Source: Thysanoteuthis rhombus
Lineage: Eukaryota; Mollusca; Cephalopoda; Oegopsida; Thysanoteuthidae
Direction of reading: 5' to 3'
Assembly (NCBI GenBank): GCA_963457665.1
Contig: OY735212.1
Coordinates: 53,807,338 to 53,871,337 of the forward strand
DNA length: 64,000 bases
Every line of letters starts with the position of its first letter. Within the stretch, counting starts at the first letter, position 1. This document shows positions 1 through 12,435 of this stretch, piece by piece. The notes under the pieces were generated by a model. That model ran no database searches. It was given only the letters and a program-made list of their open reading frames with translations, and had not been told where the DNA came from. The translations under genes were made by a program, and so were the position numbers.

Positions 1-1190
1 TATTTGTAAGTTGTGCTGCCTCTATCATTTCATACTTGCATCTTGATACTCTCACTGGAGATAGTTTGCATAAGAAAATAAGACATGGTGAACTGTATCC
101 CTCTCTTCTCATCCTACCGACACCTGACTTACCACAACTAACTGGTTTTAACTTTCTTTCCTAAAGAATTGTAAGCGTTTTATTTCAAACCTGCACTTTT
201 CTTGCATTCTCTGTCCTCTGGATAAATGAACCATAAGTAGAGGGTTAACTGGGTTCTGCTTAAGGATTTGTGGTTTCCACAAAAAATAATAGATAGTATA
301 TGATGATGATGACAATGATAATGATGATAATATTACCTTTCTGTTTTATTTTATGGCAAATTTGAGAGTAGCATTGGCCTAATAGAATGACATGCCATAA
401 ATTCTCTTCTAAGTCTTGTATATGTAGGCATTATTTCTGCGTGCTTCTGTCAGTGGTTGGGAAAGCATGCATGCTCCTTTAAGGGAGGGGCTTGAAACAT
501 GCTTGCTCCTTTCAGTGGTGGGGAGCATGCATGCTGGTTATGTAGTCATTTATACTACATAATTTATTATCATCATTATTATGCTACCACTTTGAATTGG
601 TAGTTTGTAATAGAGGTTGGTCTGTCTCAAAGTTAGATAATGGGAAATACTAATGTTTATTGCTATAACCAATGCAGATGGTTCATTAACTATTCACATC
701 ATTTTTTTTTAATTCTTTGTTGCTGGAAATCTACCAAAACTCTCCAGGACTAACACCAAAGTGCACTTTGCTTGATATTGGTGCATTTTTTTTTTTTAAT
801 GTTTTTTTTTAAAACAAGAAATGAACAATAACTATGGCTGGTCTTAGACCTGAACTTTTTGTTCTTGTTGCTTGGATTGTCTTATATGCCTTTCTATTCG
901 TTCTGTCTGCTAAAGTCCCTCATCAACATAGGGTTGGGTGGTGGGAGCCAGGGGTAAGGCCACAAAGTACATAAATTTCTTCTTTTTTTCCTTTTTTTAA
1001 ATTTTTTTTCTTAATAATTTATTTTTCCATCATGTTTCAATGTATTGGAATGTCTTGTGCAGTTCTGGTTCTGACTTGTCCATGAAAATTGTGGGTTCTT
1101 GCAATATTAAGTATCTGTAGGCACACACTCACAATCACAAACACACACACACACACACATGTGGTAAAGTTTTGTTAATGGTTCAAAAAC
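1..1190. other. A+T-rich non-coding stretch
   Basis: I see no gene here. It holds a short imperfect GAT/AAT run (about 301-333), a locally duplicated segment around 455-540 in which the hexamer GCATGC recurs with flanking 'TGCTCCTTT', several T-runs and a short (CA)n at 1139-1159. No open frame has recognisable protein similarity. Confidence 0.6.
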
Positions 1191-1198
1191 TGAAATAT

Positions 1199-1614
1199 CG
1201 AAGGGAGGTAACAAATAATGCTGACTTGAGTGGTTGCTATTACTAATGTATAAAGGAATAAATGAAAGCAGACAACTTGGCTATTCAAAACTGTATTTCA
1301 TTATATTTATTTATATAGGATATAATTTAGGGTTAGTCATAGTTTTAGGGTTGATGTTGCAAGAAACAACAAAAAAAAATGATATAATTGAAATATAAAG
1401 ATTGAAAAAAAATATACACTAGCAAGTAATAACAATTCATTGAAAAACCTTGAAACTAACCCCAACCCCTAACCCCTAAAAGTAAATTATATCCTTTATA
1501 ATAAAATTCAATGAAATAGTTTTGAGTGTTCCAAGTTTCCTGCTTTCATTTGTTCAGTATGTTAGAAGTAGCAGCAGCAGCTGTCTTAGTCAATGTTATC
1601 TACCTCCCTTTGTC
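1199..1614. repeat. Foldback / MITE-like element with long imperfect terminal inverted repeats
   Basis: The left arm (about 1199-1365) and the reverse complement of the right arm (about 1435-1614) share the same ordered words: 'GGGAGGTA' near the outer ends, 'AAATGAAAGCAG', 'AACTTGG', 'TCAAAACT', 'ATTTCATT', 'GGATATAATTTA' and 'GGGTTAG' toward the centre. The spacer is about 70 bases and A-rich. There is no transposase inside. The layout is that of a non-autonomous foldback DNA element or of two inverted copies of one repeat; a transcript across it would form a long hairpin. Confidence 0.75.
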
Positions 1615-1762
1615 GTCTTAGTTTACAAACCAATCAGAAGCCTTTATCCACATGTTCTAATTGTACAGTAAATAACATTTATGATATATTAATACATAAA
1701 CACATGAATTGAGTTGACAATTAGGAGAGGAAACAGTAATTGAATGTAAATTGATAACTGTT

Positions 1763-1800
1763 CCGCTGACATGTTTCACCTTTTGGCTTCATCAAAGAGG
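1763..1800 (-). ncRNA. Hammerhead-ribozyme-like motif, slightly degenerate
   Basis: Read on the minus strand the order is CCTCT (helix I 5' side), TTGATGA (core; the family has CTGANGA, so the first C is T), a short helix II GCC-AAAA-GGT, GAAAC, a two-base loop AT, the cleavage triplet GTC, and AGCGG (helix I 3' side, 4 of 5 pairs). Helix III is the minimal A-U, C-G pair type. One base sits unpaired between the core and helix II. The core change may weaken or kill cleavage. Such minimal hammerheads are known from Penelope-like retroelements; no reverse-transcriptase or GIY-YIG remnant was recognised next to this one. Confidence 0.5.
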
Positions 1801-1809
1801 TAAGTTTAA

Positions 1810-3264
1810 TTGGAACAATATTTGGAATATATGTAAAAATGAATTTATATATATTAGAGAAATTAAAATTAGGTTTCTTCACAATTTTAAAAACATTTGC
1901 CACTCACGTGTTGTGATAACGTAAAACATTACTACTTGAAATAACCGGATGTTTGGACTATTGTTTCATTTAAACATATCATTTTGATAAAGCCATGTTA
2001 GTGGAATAAATTTTAACTCGCATTCATTTTCTTTCTTTATTATCATCTAGATTCATACTGTCAGATATATTGTATCCACAAACTAATCATATACACACAT
2101 GCCTGCACATGTGAATGTATGTGTTCTGTGTATTAAAATAATAGATACCTTTGTATATTCATTTGTTTAATTACTGCCACAAAAAATTCATAATTGTGAT
2201 TTCAAGGTAATTTTTCAATTAAAAGCTTTGGCTACAGTCCTAACTATTCCTGTCCTTTTTTTAGGATTATTATATTTTTGTATTTTGTGGGCTGGATTTT
2301 TCTCTCCGCTCCGTCTTTCTTAGGATAGGCTCAGTTTTAAAATTTATTCATGAACCACAAACATGAAATTAGGAATAGTAACAAATTTAAAATGAAAAAT
2401 TTTTTAAAATTTAGTTCCAACTAAGAGTCATGAAAAAAGTACAGTTTAAGCATATTTTTTATTTTGTACAGTATTGTTTGTATCAAATTTTAAAATAAAA
2501 ATGAAAAAAATAAAAAAACTTTCGGGAAAACTTCAAAGGTAGCCATAATTTTCATTTCTTTTGGGGGCTTTTTTTCTGCTTTTCAGGAATTTTTTTTGTT
2601 TTTATTTTTGTTTTGTAAATTCTGAAATGTTATGCATTGCTTGTATAATTTTTCATTTATCCTCCAATTTTTTTCTCCCCCCAAATAAAGTACATTTTCT
2701 TATTTATTTTAAATATTTTTTTTCTCTTAACAAAACTGGTTCTATTCGTTCTATTATGACATTTATGAATAAAGAGTTACTGCCAAATCAAAAATAAACA
2801 AATTCTTTCTTTTTTGTTTCCCTCCTTCACTATTTACCTTGACCCAAGTATATTTCGGTCTTCGGATCAAGATATTTTTCTTTCATTTCTTTCTTCTCCT
2901 ATTCGTTTCTCTGCCTCTCTTTCATCTTTAACAGGTTGTGAGATCTCCTCCCTCAATAATCATCACTATGGAAACTTGATTCCATCTGTTTGCTGCCATT
3001 TCTCCAAGAAGTCTTCTCTATCACCAAATCAGTGCAGTGCATGCTGACCATGAAATATTTTAATCTTCTCCATTATTTGGTTGACCAAAATCTATTGTAG
3101 AAAGGTTTAAACTTATAAATCTAGTATATTTCTCCAGCTTACTTCAATCTCTTCATATAAATTCAATTTCTACTTGTTAATTAGAACAAGTCAGATCATA
3201 TGAATCCAGGCCATGAGGAGTAGGAGATAAGTGGATTATTAATAATATATATATATATTATATA
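1810..3264. other. A+T-rich non-coding stretch
   Basis: Nothing coding is recognised. The open frames at 2561-2797 and 2814-3047 are T-rich and of low complexity. The segment ends in a short TA run (3243-3266) that abuts the mariner fossil. Confidence 0.55.
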
Positions 3265-3266
3265 TA

Positions 3267-4143
3267 GTTGGTGCAAAAATAGTGTTTTTTGTTATTGCTA
3301 ATTTTGATGTTCAGAAAAAAAAACATAATTATGTCTATGGAATATACCATTTTAAAGCATGAATATATTCTGCCTTGAAGATGTGGATGTCCTACGATTG
3401 CCTACACCCAATTGATGCAGATTCACACAACAACTTGAGAGGTTGCAGAGGAACTTAACATTGTCCATCCAACAGTTGGACATGTGCAACAAATTGGAAA
3501 AGCAAAAAAGCTCAACAAATCAGTGCCACACAAACTTGAAAAAAAAAAAATTGTTGTTGCAAAGTCTTCTTAGTGCTTCTTTTGTACAACAATGTCAATC
3601 CATTACCTGATCGCATTGTGATGTACCAAACTTGCATCAAAAGATCATGGTCACTTTTTGATAATTGACAAGTGTCTTCATCCACTACTTTTTGAACCTG
3701 GCAAAACCATTAAAGCAAAGAAGTATTGTCTAGAAATCAACAAAATCCTGCAAAATCTACAACATTTACCTTCAATACTGGTCAATCAAGAGGACCAATT
3801 TTTCTCCATGACAACGCCCAGCTGATCATGCAGAAATTGAGCAAGCTAGGCTACAAAATCTCTACCTCACTCAACTTATTCACCTGAACCCTTCCCAACC
3901 AATTACCATTTTTTTCAAGCATTTTGACCTCTTCCTGCAAAGGAAGGTCTTCAATAACCAAGCAGCAGCTCAAAACGCCTCTGAAGAATTCATTGGCTCT
4001 AGGACCCCAATATTCCATGCTAATTGGTAAAAATGTGTAGATTCTGGAGATTCTTATTTCAATTAATAACTCTTATTCTAAGCTGAGAAATACTGCTGCT
4101 TTTTTTTATATCACTTGGCACCACAATCGCTTATTTTTCAACA
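3267..4143 (+). mobile_element. mariner (Tc1/mariner superfamily) DNA transposon fossil
   Basis: The left end begins right after a TA dinucleotide with GTTGGTGCAAAAATAGTG, the kind of terminus known for mariner elements. About 150 bases in, one frame (about 3424-3546) reads EELNIVHPTVGHVQQIGKAK, then KLNKSVPHKL, the helix-turn-helix and following linker of mariner transposase, with one in-frame stop just upstream. Near 3790-4040 the C-terminal half reads LHDNAQ (second catalytic Asp), KHFDLFLQRKVFNNQAAAQ and FIGSRTPIFHANW. The third catalytic region, normally SPDLSPTDYHFF, reads NPSQPITIFF, so the last Asp is gone. The 5' third of the transposase is reduced. The right terminus is not clear and runs into a (TA)n array. 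The copy is dead, with several breaks. Confidence 0.85.
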
Positions 4144-4146
4144 CAC

Positions 4147-4147
4147 A

Positions 4148-4209
<62 letters not shown>
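4147..4209. repeat. (TA)n microsatellite
   Basis: A short (AC)5 passes directly into about 29 TA units and then 'ATGTGTGTG'. It sits at the right end of the mariner fossil. Confidence 0.98.
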
Positions 4210-4210
<1 letters not shown>

Positions 4211-5820
4211 GTGTGTGGCTTTTCCTTTTCCATTTCAGCATTTTTTTCCATTTTATCAAATTTAAGAATCCAATTATTCTAATCATGCATAAAGAATCTT
4301 AGCCCAAAAGCTAATTTTATTTTTGGTGAATTTGTTTTGTGTGTTCAGCATAGTAATGCATTGATATTCTTTCATAAGTAATAAAGTCTGTGTGTGTGTT
4401 TTGTTTTTTTTCTTTTTCCCCCCTGAAGTATTGGCTAAAGTGACAAACACCTCCTTCACTTATTCAGCAATAGTTTGTTCCCTAAAGATTTTTTGACTTC
4501 GCTTTTTGCAATCTTTTTAGGACAGGAGCAAAATAGTGTTATCTGAAAATCATCTTGGAATTGTTAGAATTATTTTTGTTTTGCCTACATTACAAGTCTT
4601 TCATCGACAGTTTCCAAAGAGAATTTTCTCCCTATTTGTTTTTGCTTTTTCAGAATTCCTGCTAGCAACACAAAGGCCAACATAGAAAACGCATAGGCAC
4701 GACATCCAAGTGCCGTTTCTGAAGTATGCGTCTCTCTATTGGCTGTTTTAACCAGACTTGTATTACGCAGTGTGTTCTATAAAGGATTCAACCCTAAGAA
4801 TAAGAAGGTAGAATTTACACCTATGTAAATCTTATGCTATAGTATTAGTCAGGTGACAACACTGTACTCTGAAACAAGTACAAACCTGCATCCAGGTTAA
4901 AGGGTATAACTTTTAACACATTGTAAAGTTAAAATGCATGTGTAATCAACATTTTTCTATGATCTTTGTAACTTGCATCTTCAAAAGGTTTATTCTTTAT
5001 GTTTGAATAGTTGAATATAAGTTGTTGAAAAGATGGTTGCATCTTTTTTTTAAACACTGTATTTTTCCTTGCTATTCATCATGAAAAACAAAACCTGACA
5101 AATACCCATCATTGGAGTTTCATGGTTTATTAAATGTTATCAAGTATTAACTTCAAGTAACTTACAAATGGCCAGCTCGGTTTTTTTTTTTTTTCCCCTC
5201 CCCTCTTCTGGAATGATTTGATTTCTTTTACGACTTAGTTTGCAACATACAATTCATTCTCTCCTCAATATATTTTATAAACAATAAATATATTTTGGCT
5301 TCTCAGACAATTATCAATGTCCAGTTGACAGATGTGTCTAGATTTTATAAATTGGTTTGTCATTGTTTTTGTTTTGTATTTTTGTTTTTTTCCTAATAAT
5401 TTCTATCCGTGTCCGTCTTGTATTATTAACAACGAACGAAGTCATGATCAAGAATAATGACGTAATCTTCAGCTCTTAAAATTCTATTGCATCTAGTAAT
5501 ATCCTTGGTGCTGTGTAAAAGATCCCTGTCTAACCATTGAGTTTAGGTCCTTGGCGTTGCATTCCTCCAAGAACATGACTCTGAATGCTTCATAGAACTT
5601 GAAAGTTTTTGAATGTTTACATGCATTATCTTTAAGTAACACTAGATTGTCGTTTTGTTTAGATCAACTGCAATTTTTCCAGTTGTCACAATGGTCATTG
5701 GAACACTTCCAAAATGGATTCTAGTGAGACAATATTTTTCTTCCTATCTATGGAGGTAATTCTCCTATTATTTGTCAGTATATTATCAAAAACTGTCCAC
5801 ATAGGTTTCTTCAGATTTTA
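4210..5820. other. Non-coding stretch without recognised features
   Basis: No coding region is recognised. Several T-runs (for example 5178-5193) occur. No repeat seen elsewhere in this window was identified here. Confidence 0.5.
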
Positions 5821-5826
5821 TGTTTG

Positions 5827-6212
5827 TCTGGCTGGCTTGCTATGTGTATCAGGTGTACAAACCACACCAATGGAGCTAAAGGGCTAAAACATTTCTACAT
5901 TACTGCTTATGTGTTGAAAATTTTACTTGAAATTTGCACCATAAATAGTGGGGGGGGCATTTTGCTGTGTGAGTTTGATGAATTGATCTTAGGTAGCCCG
6001 GTAGCATTCAACCTTATTTTTTATTTTATTTTTATTTTTTTTAATTTTCAGCCTTTTTCTGTGATCAGTGTCCAACTAAAGGCAAAAGAAATAACTTATT
6101 CATTACCATTCCTTTTTCCAGTTTTTTAATTGATCATCCTCAACATGGCATACTGCTAAAAGATACTGGTTGCATGACAGTTTCCATTGAGTCACTGACC
6201 GGACCTGTTTAA
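5827..6212 (+). repeat. Unclassified dispersed repeat, copy 1 (forward)
   Basis: This copy shares an ordered set of words with copies at 9448, 10706, 14678, 23857 and 25632: 'CAATGGAGCTAAAGGGCT', then 'GTGATCA' 'CCAACTAAAGGC', 'TAACTTATTCATT', 'ATTGATCATCC', 'CATGCTGCCAAAAGA'-like, and a right end 'AGTCACTGACCGGACCTG'. The consensus is about 350-400 bases. There is no transposase and no obvious tRNA-like head. The 101-codon open frame over it is incidental. Confidence 0.7.
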
Positions 6213-6419
6213 TTTTTTGTTTTCTGTTAACTTTTGACCAAATTCTTTCAACTCATTTTTGTTTTTATAGCAATGTTTCTATTGCTTTTACATTCTTCAA
6301 CCATTAATCTCTGCGGATTGGAAATTTTTTGATTTTTGGATAAGTTTCTTCTTTTATCTTGTTTAATTGTCATAGAATGAAAAACATAACTAGAGTGCAT
6401 ACCTCAGCCGGTGTCACAA

Positions 6420-7350
6420 AAAACTGAATGAAAATCAGTTCATATATAGATACAATGTTGGGGGGAGGTCACTGAAAAATAAAATTCTGCATTTACCCCA
6501 TAATTTAATAGATTCATTAGCCTATTGCCTACCCTTCAACAAAATGTCATTGAAATTCATTGAGAACTTCTGGAGATATTGTATGGTGTTGACACGTAGC
6601 TACAATGCAGCAGTAATAACTGCTCATGGATATGTTCAAAAATTTCATTGAAATTCATTCAAAACTTCTGGAGATTTTGTGTGAACAAATGTAGCTGAAA
6701 AGATATACTGTTTTCCAACTTCAAGGGCAAAGGTAAATCAGGTGAAAGAAAAATTAGTCAGATTAAGGATTTTCATTTACTTCAAAGAAATTAGTACAAC
6801 TTAAGATTATTATGTCTGCTACTGTGTGTAAACAAACAATGACATGGAAATAATCAGATAAAGAAGAACATAGCTAAAAAACTAAATCTGAATTTTGCTT
6901 GCTGGTGGGTCACTTTTGCCAAATTGGTAAAGGTTCAGATGGGTCCAAGGATACGGAATGTGAGTTCAAATCTTGTCAGAGGTTACATCTTAATTTCCAA
7001 TCTAAGCAGCTTACTAAAGGGTCATAGAATTTGATAACAATATAAGTGATGTGATAAAATGCAACAGAAACTAGGAAACACTTATAGACAGTATACCTCT
7101 GTCATTGTCAGGGGGGAGGAATTACACTTGGATCCGTCCCAAAATTAAAGCATCTTTCTTGCCCGTTACCCATCTTTCAAAAAAAAAAATTCATAGAAAT
7201 TCATAGCAAAATTTGAGATATTGTATGGAAAGACATAAAACTTTGGCAATAATGTGGTGTTGATGTGACTACAGGGGAAGTAATTGTGCATTGATCCACC
7301 CAGAAATGTAGTTACATATCTGCAAAAGTTTACATAACAAATATGCAAGG
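6420..7350. repeat. Diverged units with 'AAATTCATTGA...ATATTGT' core
   Basis: Three related short blocks lie at about 6540-6600, 6640-6690 and 7180-7230. Each has the phrase 'ATTGAAATTCATTGAGAACT' or a close variant followed by 'GAGAT(A)TTGT', and the flanks carry 'GGGGAGG' or 'GGGGAAGTAATT'. A related block is at 12940-13170. These look like old dispersed repeat copies; no class can be assigned. Confidence 0.45.
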
Positions 7351-7389
7351 GGTTATTTCATTCTCATGAATAGATACATTTATACAAAA

Positions 7390-9440
7390 AATATTTTATT
7401 TTATATATAACACTGCAGATTTTGGTTTTGCATTTTTGCATACAGATTTGCTCTTTAAACTACCTTCTACTCCACCATGCCTTTGCTTAGATTTGATCAT
7501 TTCTGTACCAAAATATTTTGAAGAAGTTAAATTGTCAGTGGTCAGAAATTAATATCAGCCTTATTGATAGAATAGGGCTATTACATGTCTAATGTAAATT
7601 TTCCACTAATGATTTGAATGTGAAAATACATTGTAAATGATTTTTACTTAAGAAATGCATCGAAGATTGGGGAAGAAAAGCATTGCCAGTGGTCAGAAAT
7701 TAATGTTTCTGATTATATTTGCAGTTTTAATACATTGGTTATAATTTCACAACAGAAAGGGATTGTCTATGGTCAGGGATTAATGCTAGCATTACTGACA
7801 ATAAAGTTTAGTCTTTTTGTTCGTTTGTTTTTTCTACGTTCTACATTTTCAAGTTTCATTTTGATTTTTCTTTTCCTTAAATTTTTCTACTGATTGTAGT
7901 TCTGAGCTGTTCACGCCTTTGAATCTATTCTTATTCAACTTGAAGAGTTGATTAAAAGCTTGAACAGCACTGATCAGCTTTTGAACCACCCACACACACA
8001 CAGCAAGGATATAGAACTGTACAACTCAATAAGGTGAAGAAAAAATAGCCTCTTTATTTTTATCCAATTTTCTTCTTTTTATTGTACACGTTCGTATTGA
8101 TCATAAAGAAGAGGAACTTTTTAAAAAGGCATTTTGATCTTCCATGTCGGCTGCCTTTGTTTGATGTGCGTCTTTGAAAGCAAAAATACAATTCTTAGGG
8201 AAAAAAAGGTCTTGAAAAAATTTCTCAAAGCAAACATGAAAGTGTCAGTGATGTTATAGTAAAATCAAGATTGGATGCACATAACCCATTTTGTGTACGA
8301 CTGAATGATAAGGAGTCAAGAAGTACAAAGGATAGAAACCTGAAGGAGAAAAAGCTCTCAGGTTGTTGCTGATCGCACTAGAAATAAGCCTGAAAGTCAG
8401 ACCATTGATACTCTATTTCCTTTCTCGTGTGAAGATCTAGAGTTGCCAACTTTAATCTCAAGTTTACAACTAAAATTGAGTTATATATTCCCTAGATTTT
8501 AAATATATATCTAGAGAATCTAACAATTCAATACGTCAATCGATGCTAGAGATATTATCGCATCTAACAAGCAGACTAACTTTCAGCATCCTCGGTGCAA
8601 AATTGTGGCCAACAAATCGGCCAGAAATGACCTCCAAGATCAAGCTCACATGACGTCCTATATCAGCCACACATACCCATGTCAAAAGTTTTGAACACTT
8701 CAAAGAACTATTTGATTATTCACTTATGTATAAATCCTCATTGAAATGAAGATCGGAACAATTGATGAATTATTCCTTCTTTCTTTTTTTACAAACGCTG
8801 TCTGAATGTTTTCCTTTCTTTTTCCTTTGTAAAGATTATTGAATTTTGTGTGATACAGGTTTAAAAATGATAAATCCCATTACTGTCTGTACTTGAGAGG
8901 AAGTATTTGCATTATTACAAGCTGCCAACTACAACTTCCAACATGGTCAGTCTGACTAACTTGAGAACTGATGAAATCTATGTATATGTTAAATGGAGGG
9001 CCGACTTTGGAAGAGGCGGGGCCCCAATGGGAAACATGTATTGTGGGGCCTTAGCAAAGGTCTGTAGAATTTTAGAGGTATGAATAAAGTTTGTCAGAGA
9101 CTTTATATTTATATAGCAGAATTGAAAGCAATCAATAAGTGTACTTGGAATTTCTGAGAAATACATTTTTCACTATTTTATGATTGGCAAATTATCTAGT
9201 TCAAGCACAGAAAAAAATCGATATAAACAATAAAAACAAACACTACTGACCTTTCAAGAATTTAGAAAATTAAGATCGTTCTCTGTAAAGCCTATAATTT
9301 GATGATAGGTGTATCTTGCTATGTGTTGTATACGTTTGATTAGACTGGAGTAGATCACCCTAGGATAGGTCCCGTCGAGTACAGGGCCCCATTGTTAGCA
9401 ATTGGTCCAATTGACTTGAAGCCTGTCCTGGTTATGCATA
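7390..9440. other. Non-coding stretch without recognised features
   Basis: Contains a thrice-repeated phrase 'GTCAGAAATTAAT' or 'GTCAGGGATTAAT' at about 7540, 7690 and 7773, which suggests a decayed tandem repeat with a period of about 80-150 bases, and a short (CA)n near 7988. No coding signal is recognised. Confidence 0.45.
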
Positions 9441-9447
9441 CAGGCCA

Positions 9448-9801
9448 TACCTGGTACTAGTGAGCTGAAAATTTAAATATTCACTCGATATTATGTCTAG
9501 AAAGAAGTTGTTTTTTTTTCATCTCTTTCAAATCCCTCCCCCTCAGGACTTTAGTGGGAAGTTCAATTTACGATGTAAGTCTATGCTAAATTGCTCCCTT
9601 GGTTCATGTCGGGCAGTGTTTGCGTTTGTTCTTTAAAAATTTGGATTTTTCGGATCACTCCCCAACCATAGGTGAGAGAAGTAACTTATTCATTGATCAT
9701 CCCTTTTTCCAATTTCTCATTTGTTCATTCCACAACCCCATGCTGCCGATAGACATTGGTCACGTGACGGTTTCTTTTGAGTGACTAACCAGACTTGTTC
9801 C
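9448..9801 (+). repeat. Unclassified dispersed repeat, copy 2 (forward)
   Basis: Second forward copy of the family at 5827. It carries 'GAGCTGAAAATTTAAA', 'TTTAGTGGGAAGTTCAATTT', 'TATGCTAAATTG', 'GAGAGAAGTAACTTATTCAT', 'CATGCTGCCGATAGACATTG' and the right end 'GAGTGACTAACCAGACTTG'. Confidence 0.75.
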
Positions 9802-10705
9802 ATGAATTATTCAGACATAAGTTGAATTTTAAAAAAAATAATCCTGTGTAAGATGAATTTTTGTCACAAGGTTCTCCCATTCAAAATGGTAGCAGCTAGT
9901 CGTTTGCAGTACTTGGTGGTCACCCATCCTATTATTGTTCAGACTCAACACTGTTTAACTTTGGTTATTCTATTCAGTTTACATTGGGTGCCTCAAACTT
10001 GTGGTTTTCAGCCAAACTTTAGTGTTATCAGTATTTACAAAGCTTAGCTTTAGTTTACAACCCAAGCAGTGTAAAGCAATCGTTGTAGGTTAGCTTCACA
10101 AACAGAGATTTAGAAGGGTGTTGCCAGCTATCGATGGCTGGCAAGGCCTTTTTCTGGCAGGTTCTGTCACAACGGTTTTCGGAGAAAATTCTGGCAATAG
10201 GAAGAAAGTCTGGTATTTCCTCTTTTTTTATTTCAACGCTTGGCCTCAAGATGACTTCACAAGTAACTTCTGCTCTGTTTGTCTGATTCGGATTAGAGAT
10301 TTTGAATTTAAAAAAAAAATCTACTATGCCAAGTTTCAGCAGGATCGAAATATGATTCGTTCCGAAATGGCTCGTTTCAATTTTTTAAACTGGTCCAAAA
10401 AGTTTCTCAATAGTTTTCCGAAATGGCGTTGATCAAATTAGATGAGTGACTTTTAACCTACCAAGTGTGTATATTTGTGTAAGTTCGTAAAATTATCTTT
10501 GGTTGCTCTTGATATTCCGCCGTTAGGTTGTATCGTCAATAAGAGTAGATAAAGTCGTACGTGTAGGATGGAGATCCAATAAGGTTTTACTTAAATTTCT
10601 TTTTTAAAAAAAGTCTAGTGAGTGCTTAAACCTTGACAAATATGTCAAAATTGAGATGAAAATCAATTTTGGGTAGTCGCCACCTTTTCTGTCCTGTTAA
10701 CCGAC

Positions 10706-10850
10706 CTAATGTATGTATGTATCACGTGTACAGGTCGCGCCAATGGAGCTAAAGGGTCAAATATTTTGACATCACGGAAACATTTTGAGAATTCCCCATT
10801 TGGTGGAGGATTCAATTTACAGAGTAAGTTTACCAGCCAAAATTAATTTT
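10706..10850 (+). repeat. Unclassified dispersed repeat, partial copy
   Basis: Left part of the same family: 'CACGTGTACAGGTCGCGCCA', 'ATGGAGCTAAAGGGTC', then 'GGTGGAGGATTCAATTTACA'. It is cut off before the right half. Confidence 0.6.
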
Positions 10851-11763
10851 TATCTCATATATTTGTTAGGTTTCAAGCACTACAGTCTTGCGTTCAACTT
10901 TTCCTTCCACCTTGGTATGCTGTTTATTGATCGAATCGTTCTTAACCTTGGCCAACTTACTCTAGAACCGGAAAGTAATTATTTTACCTCTCTTCCTTCA
11001 GTACTGATCTCTGATAAGATCTGAAACTGGTCTTCTCTTATTTAATATCTGATGGCTACGGAAGGGGAGATCTTATCAGCTTGTGCATACTGACGACGAT
11101 CCGTCCCATTCACAATAGTGGGAGGGTGTGATGACCCTGAACGCTAATGAAATTTTTTATATCAGGTACACAAAAAAACCCAGACTCAAAAGCTGTAATT
11201 ACTCCCCAACCCCGAACATCTTCAATTCTTCCAGAAAGTATCTTATGCTTCCAGCTCTCTTTTCCAAGCCCTTCATAAATTCTTTCCCGTGCTCCCACGT
11301 AGTGCATTCCATATCATTGTGGCGATAGATTGCTTTGTAAGTAACATTCTGCGATTTTAAACAACGTTTCTTCTTGTTTTCAAGAATTTAATTTTGGGGG
11401 GTTAGAAAAAAGCTAGATAATAAACTTTTTCCAAATTGAAACCCAGAGACGCCGATGGTTGGTGAAAACCTCAGATTTGGGGTGATAAAACCGAGCAATC
11501 TCGTACATTATTCTCCCCTGTCGCTTTGCGATGGAGCCCCAAATCAATCTGGGTGGTCTGGATCTGTTGTCACGCTCTTTTATCAGGGATCGAATTTTCA
11601 GTTGGATCTGTGACATTTTTACTTCGGAATTTTGATAGACATCGTTAAACGAATTTTCAGTTGGTTTCATCAAATCGCACAGCCATTTTATTGGTTCATT
11701 AACGGTATGTGCACACGTTAATTTAAACTTGGTTTTGTTTTTGTTGTTTCCTGTTAGTTTGTA

Positions 11764-11875
11764 ATGGTTAGCAAACTTATCTTGCTGATCATTACTACTG
11801 AGTTGTGAGTTGAATCCTCTGGGTATCTGGCACTTAGGCCTTGTGCTAGGCTAAGCTAAACTCAGAAAATACGTT
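11764..11875 (+). repeat. tRNA-like SINE unit (forward)
   Basis: Matches the tRNA-like repeat that recurs through this window: an A-box side 'TAATGGTTAGCAAACT', 'GATCATTACTACTGAG', a B-box side 'GTGAGTTGAATCCTCTGGGT', and the 3' body 'GGCCTTGTGCTAGGCTAAGC'. The B-box consensus GGTTCGANTCC is degraded. Confidence 0.6.
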
Positions 11876-12178
11876 TTTAATCGGCTGCCATAACCTCCCA
11901 TAAAAATTGCACTAGAAGAACCGGCATTGTCCAGTCATGCCACCCTGGTATCTCAGAGAACAGATTCCCAAGTAGTAACAATTTTGTAATGATTGATTTT
12001 CACTGCTTAGAAATACAAAGCAAACAGTAACCTTACACAATGAGAGACTGGGCATCGATTAGCTCAAATATCCTGTCCCTCCCCCAACACGCACATTTGT
12101 TGTCGTTACCTGATAACAATTTTCCTGGTTTTTAGACGTGTGTATTCAGTGTAGATTGGTTTGTTTGGAATTATATCA

Positions 12179-12435
12179 TTTTTTCTTTCTTTTACAGTTT
12201 CAGCCACTGTATTCTCCGGCCTTATTTAGATGTCTGATGTGTGTATATTGTGAAGTGTGAATGTGTTTGTACACTTATAAGTCGAGAACTACGCATTGCA
12301 GAGGAAAAACATAGGCATATCCGAAAAAAACAAGCAACTACTCTTATTGATCAAGGAATCAGTGAAAGCGATGATACACTGGTGTGTAGAGATGAAGTAA
12401 ATACAATTAGCAGACCTTGTTCAAAACCCGATTGA
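12179..12435 (+). other. Splice-acceptor-like site followed by a 65-codon open frame
   Basis: A long pyrimidine run ending TTTCTTTCTTTTACAG at about 12182-12197 is a textbook 3' splice site. After it an open frame from 12241 encodes 64 residues, charged in the middle (EEKHRHIRKKQ), ending in a stop at 12433. I do not recognise the protein and no matching donor or neighbouring exon was found, so this may be chance. Confidence 0.15.
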
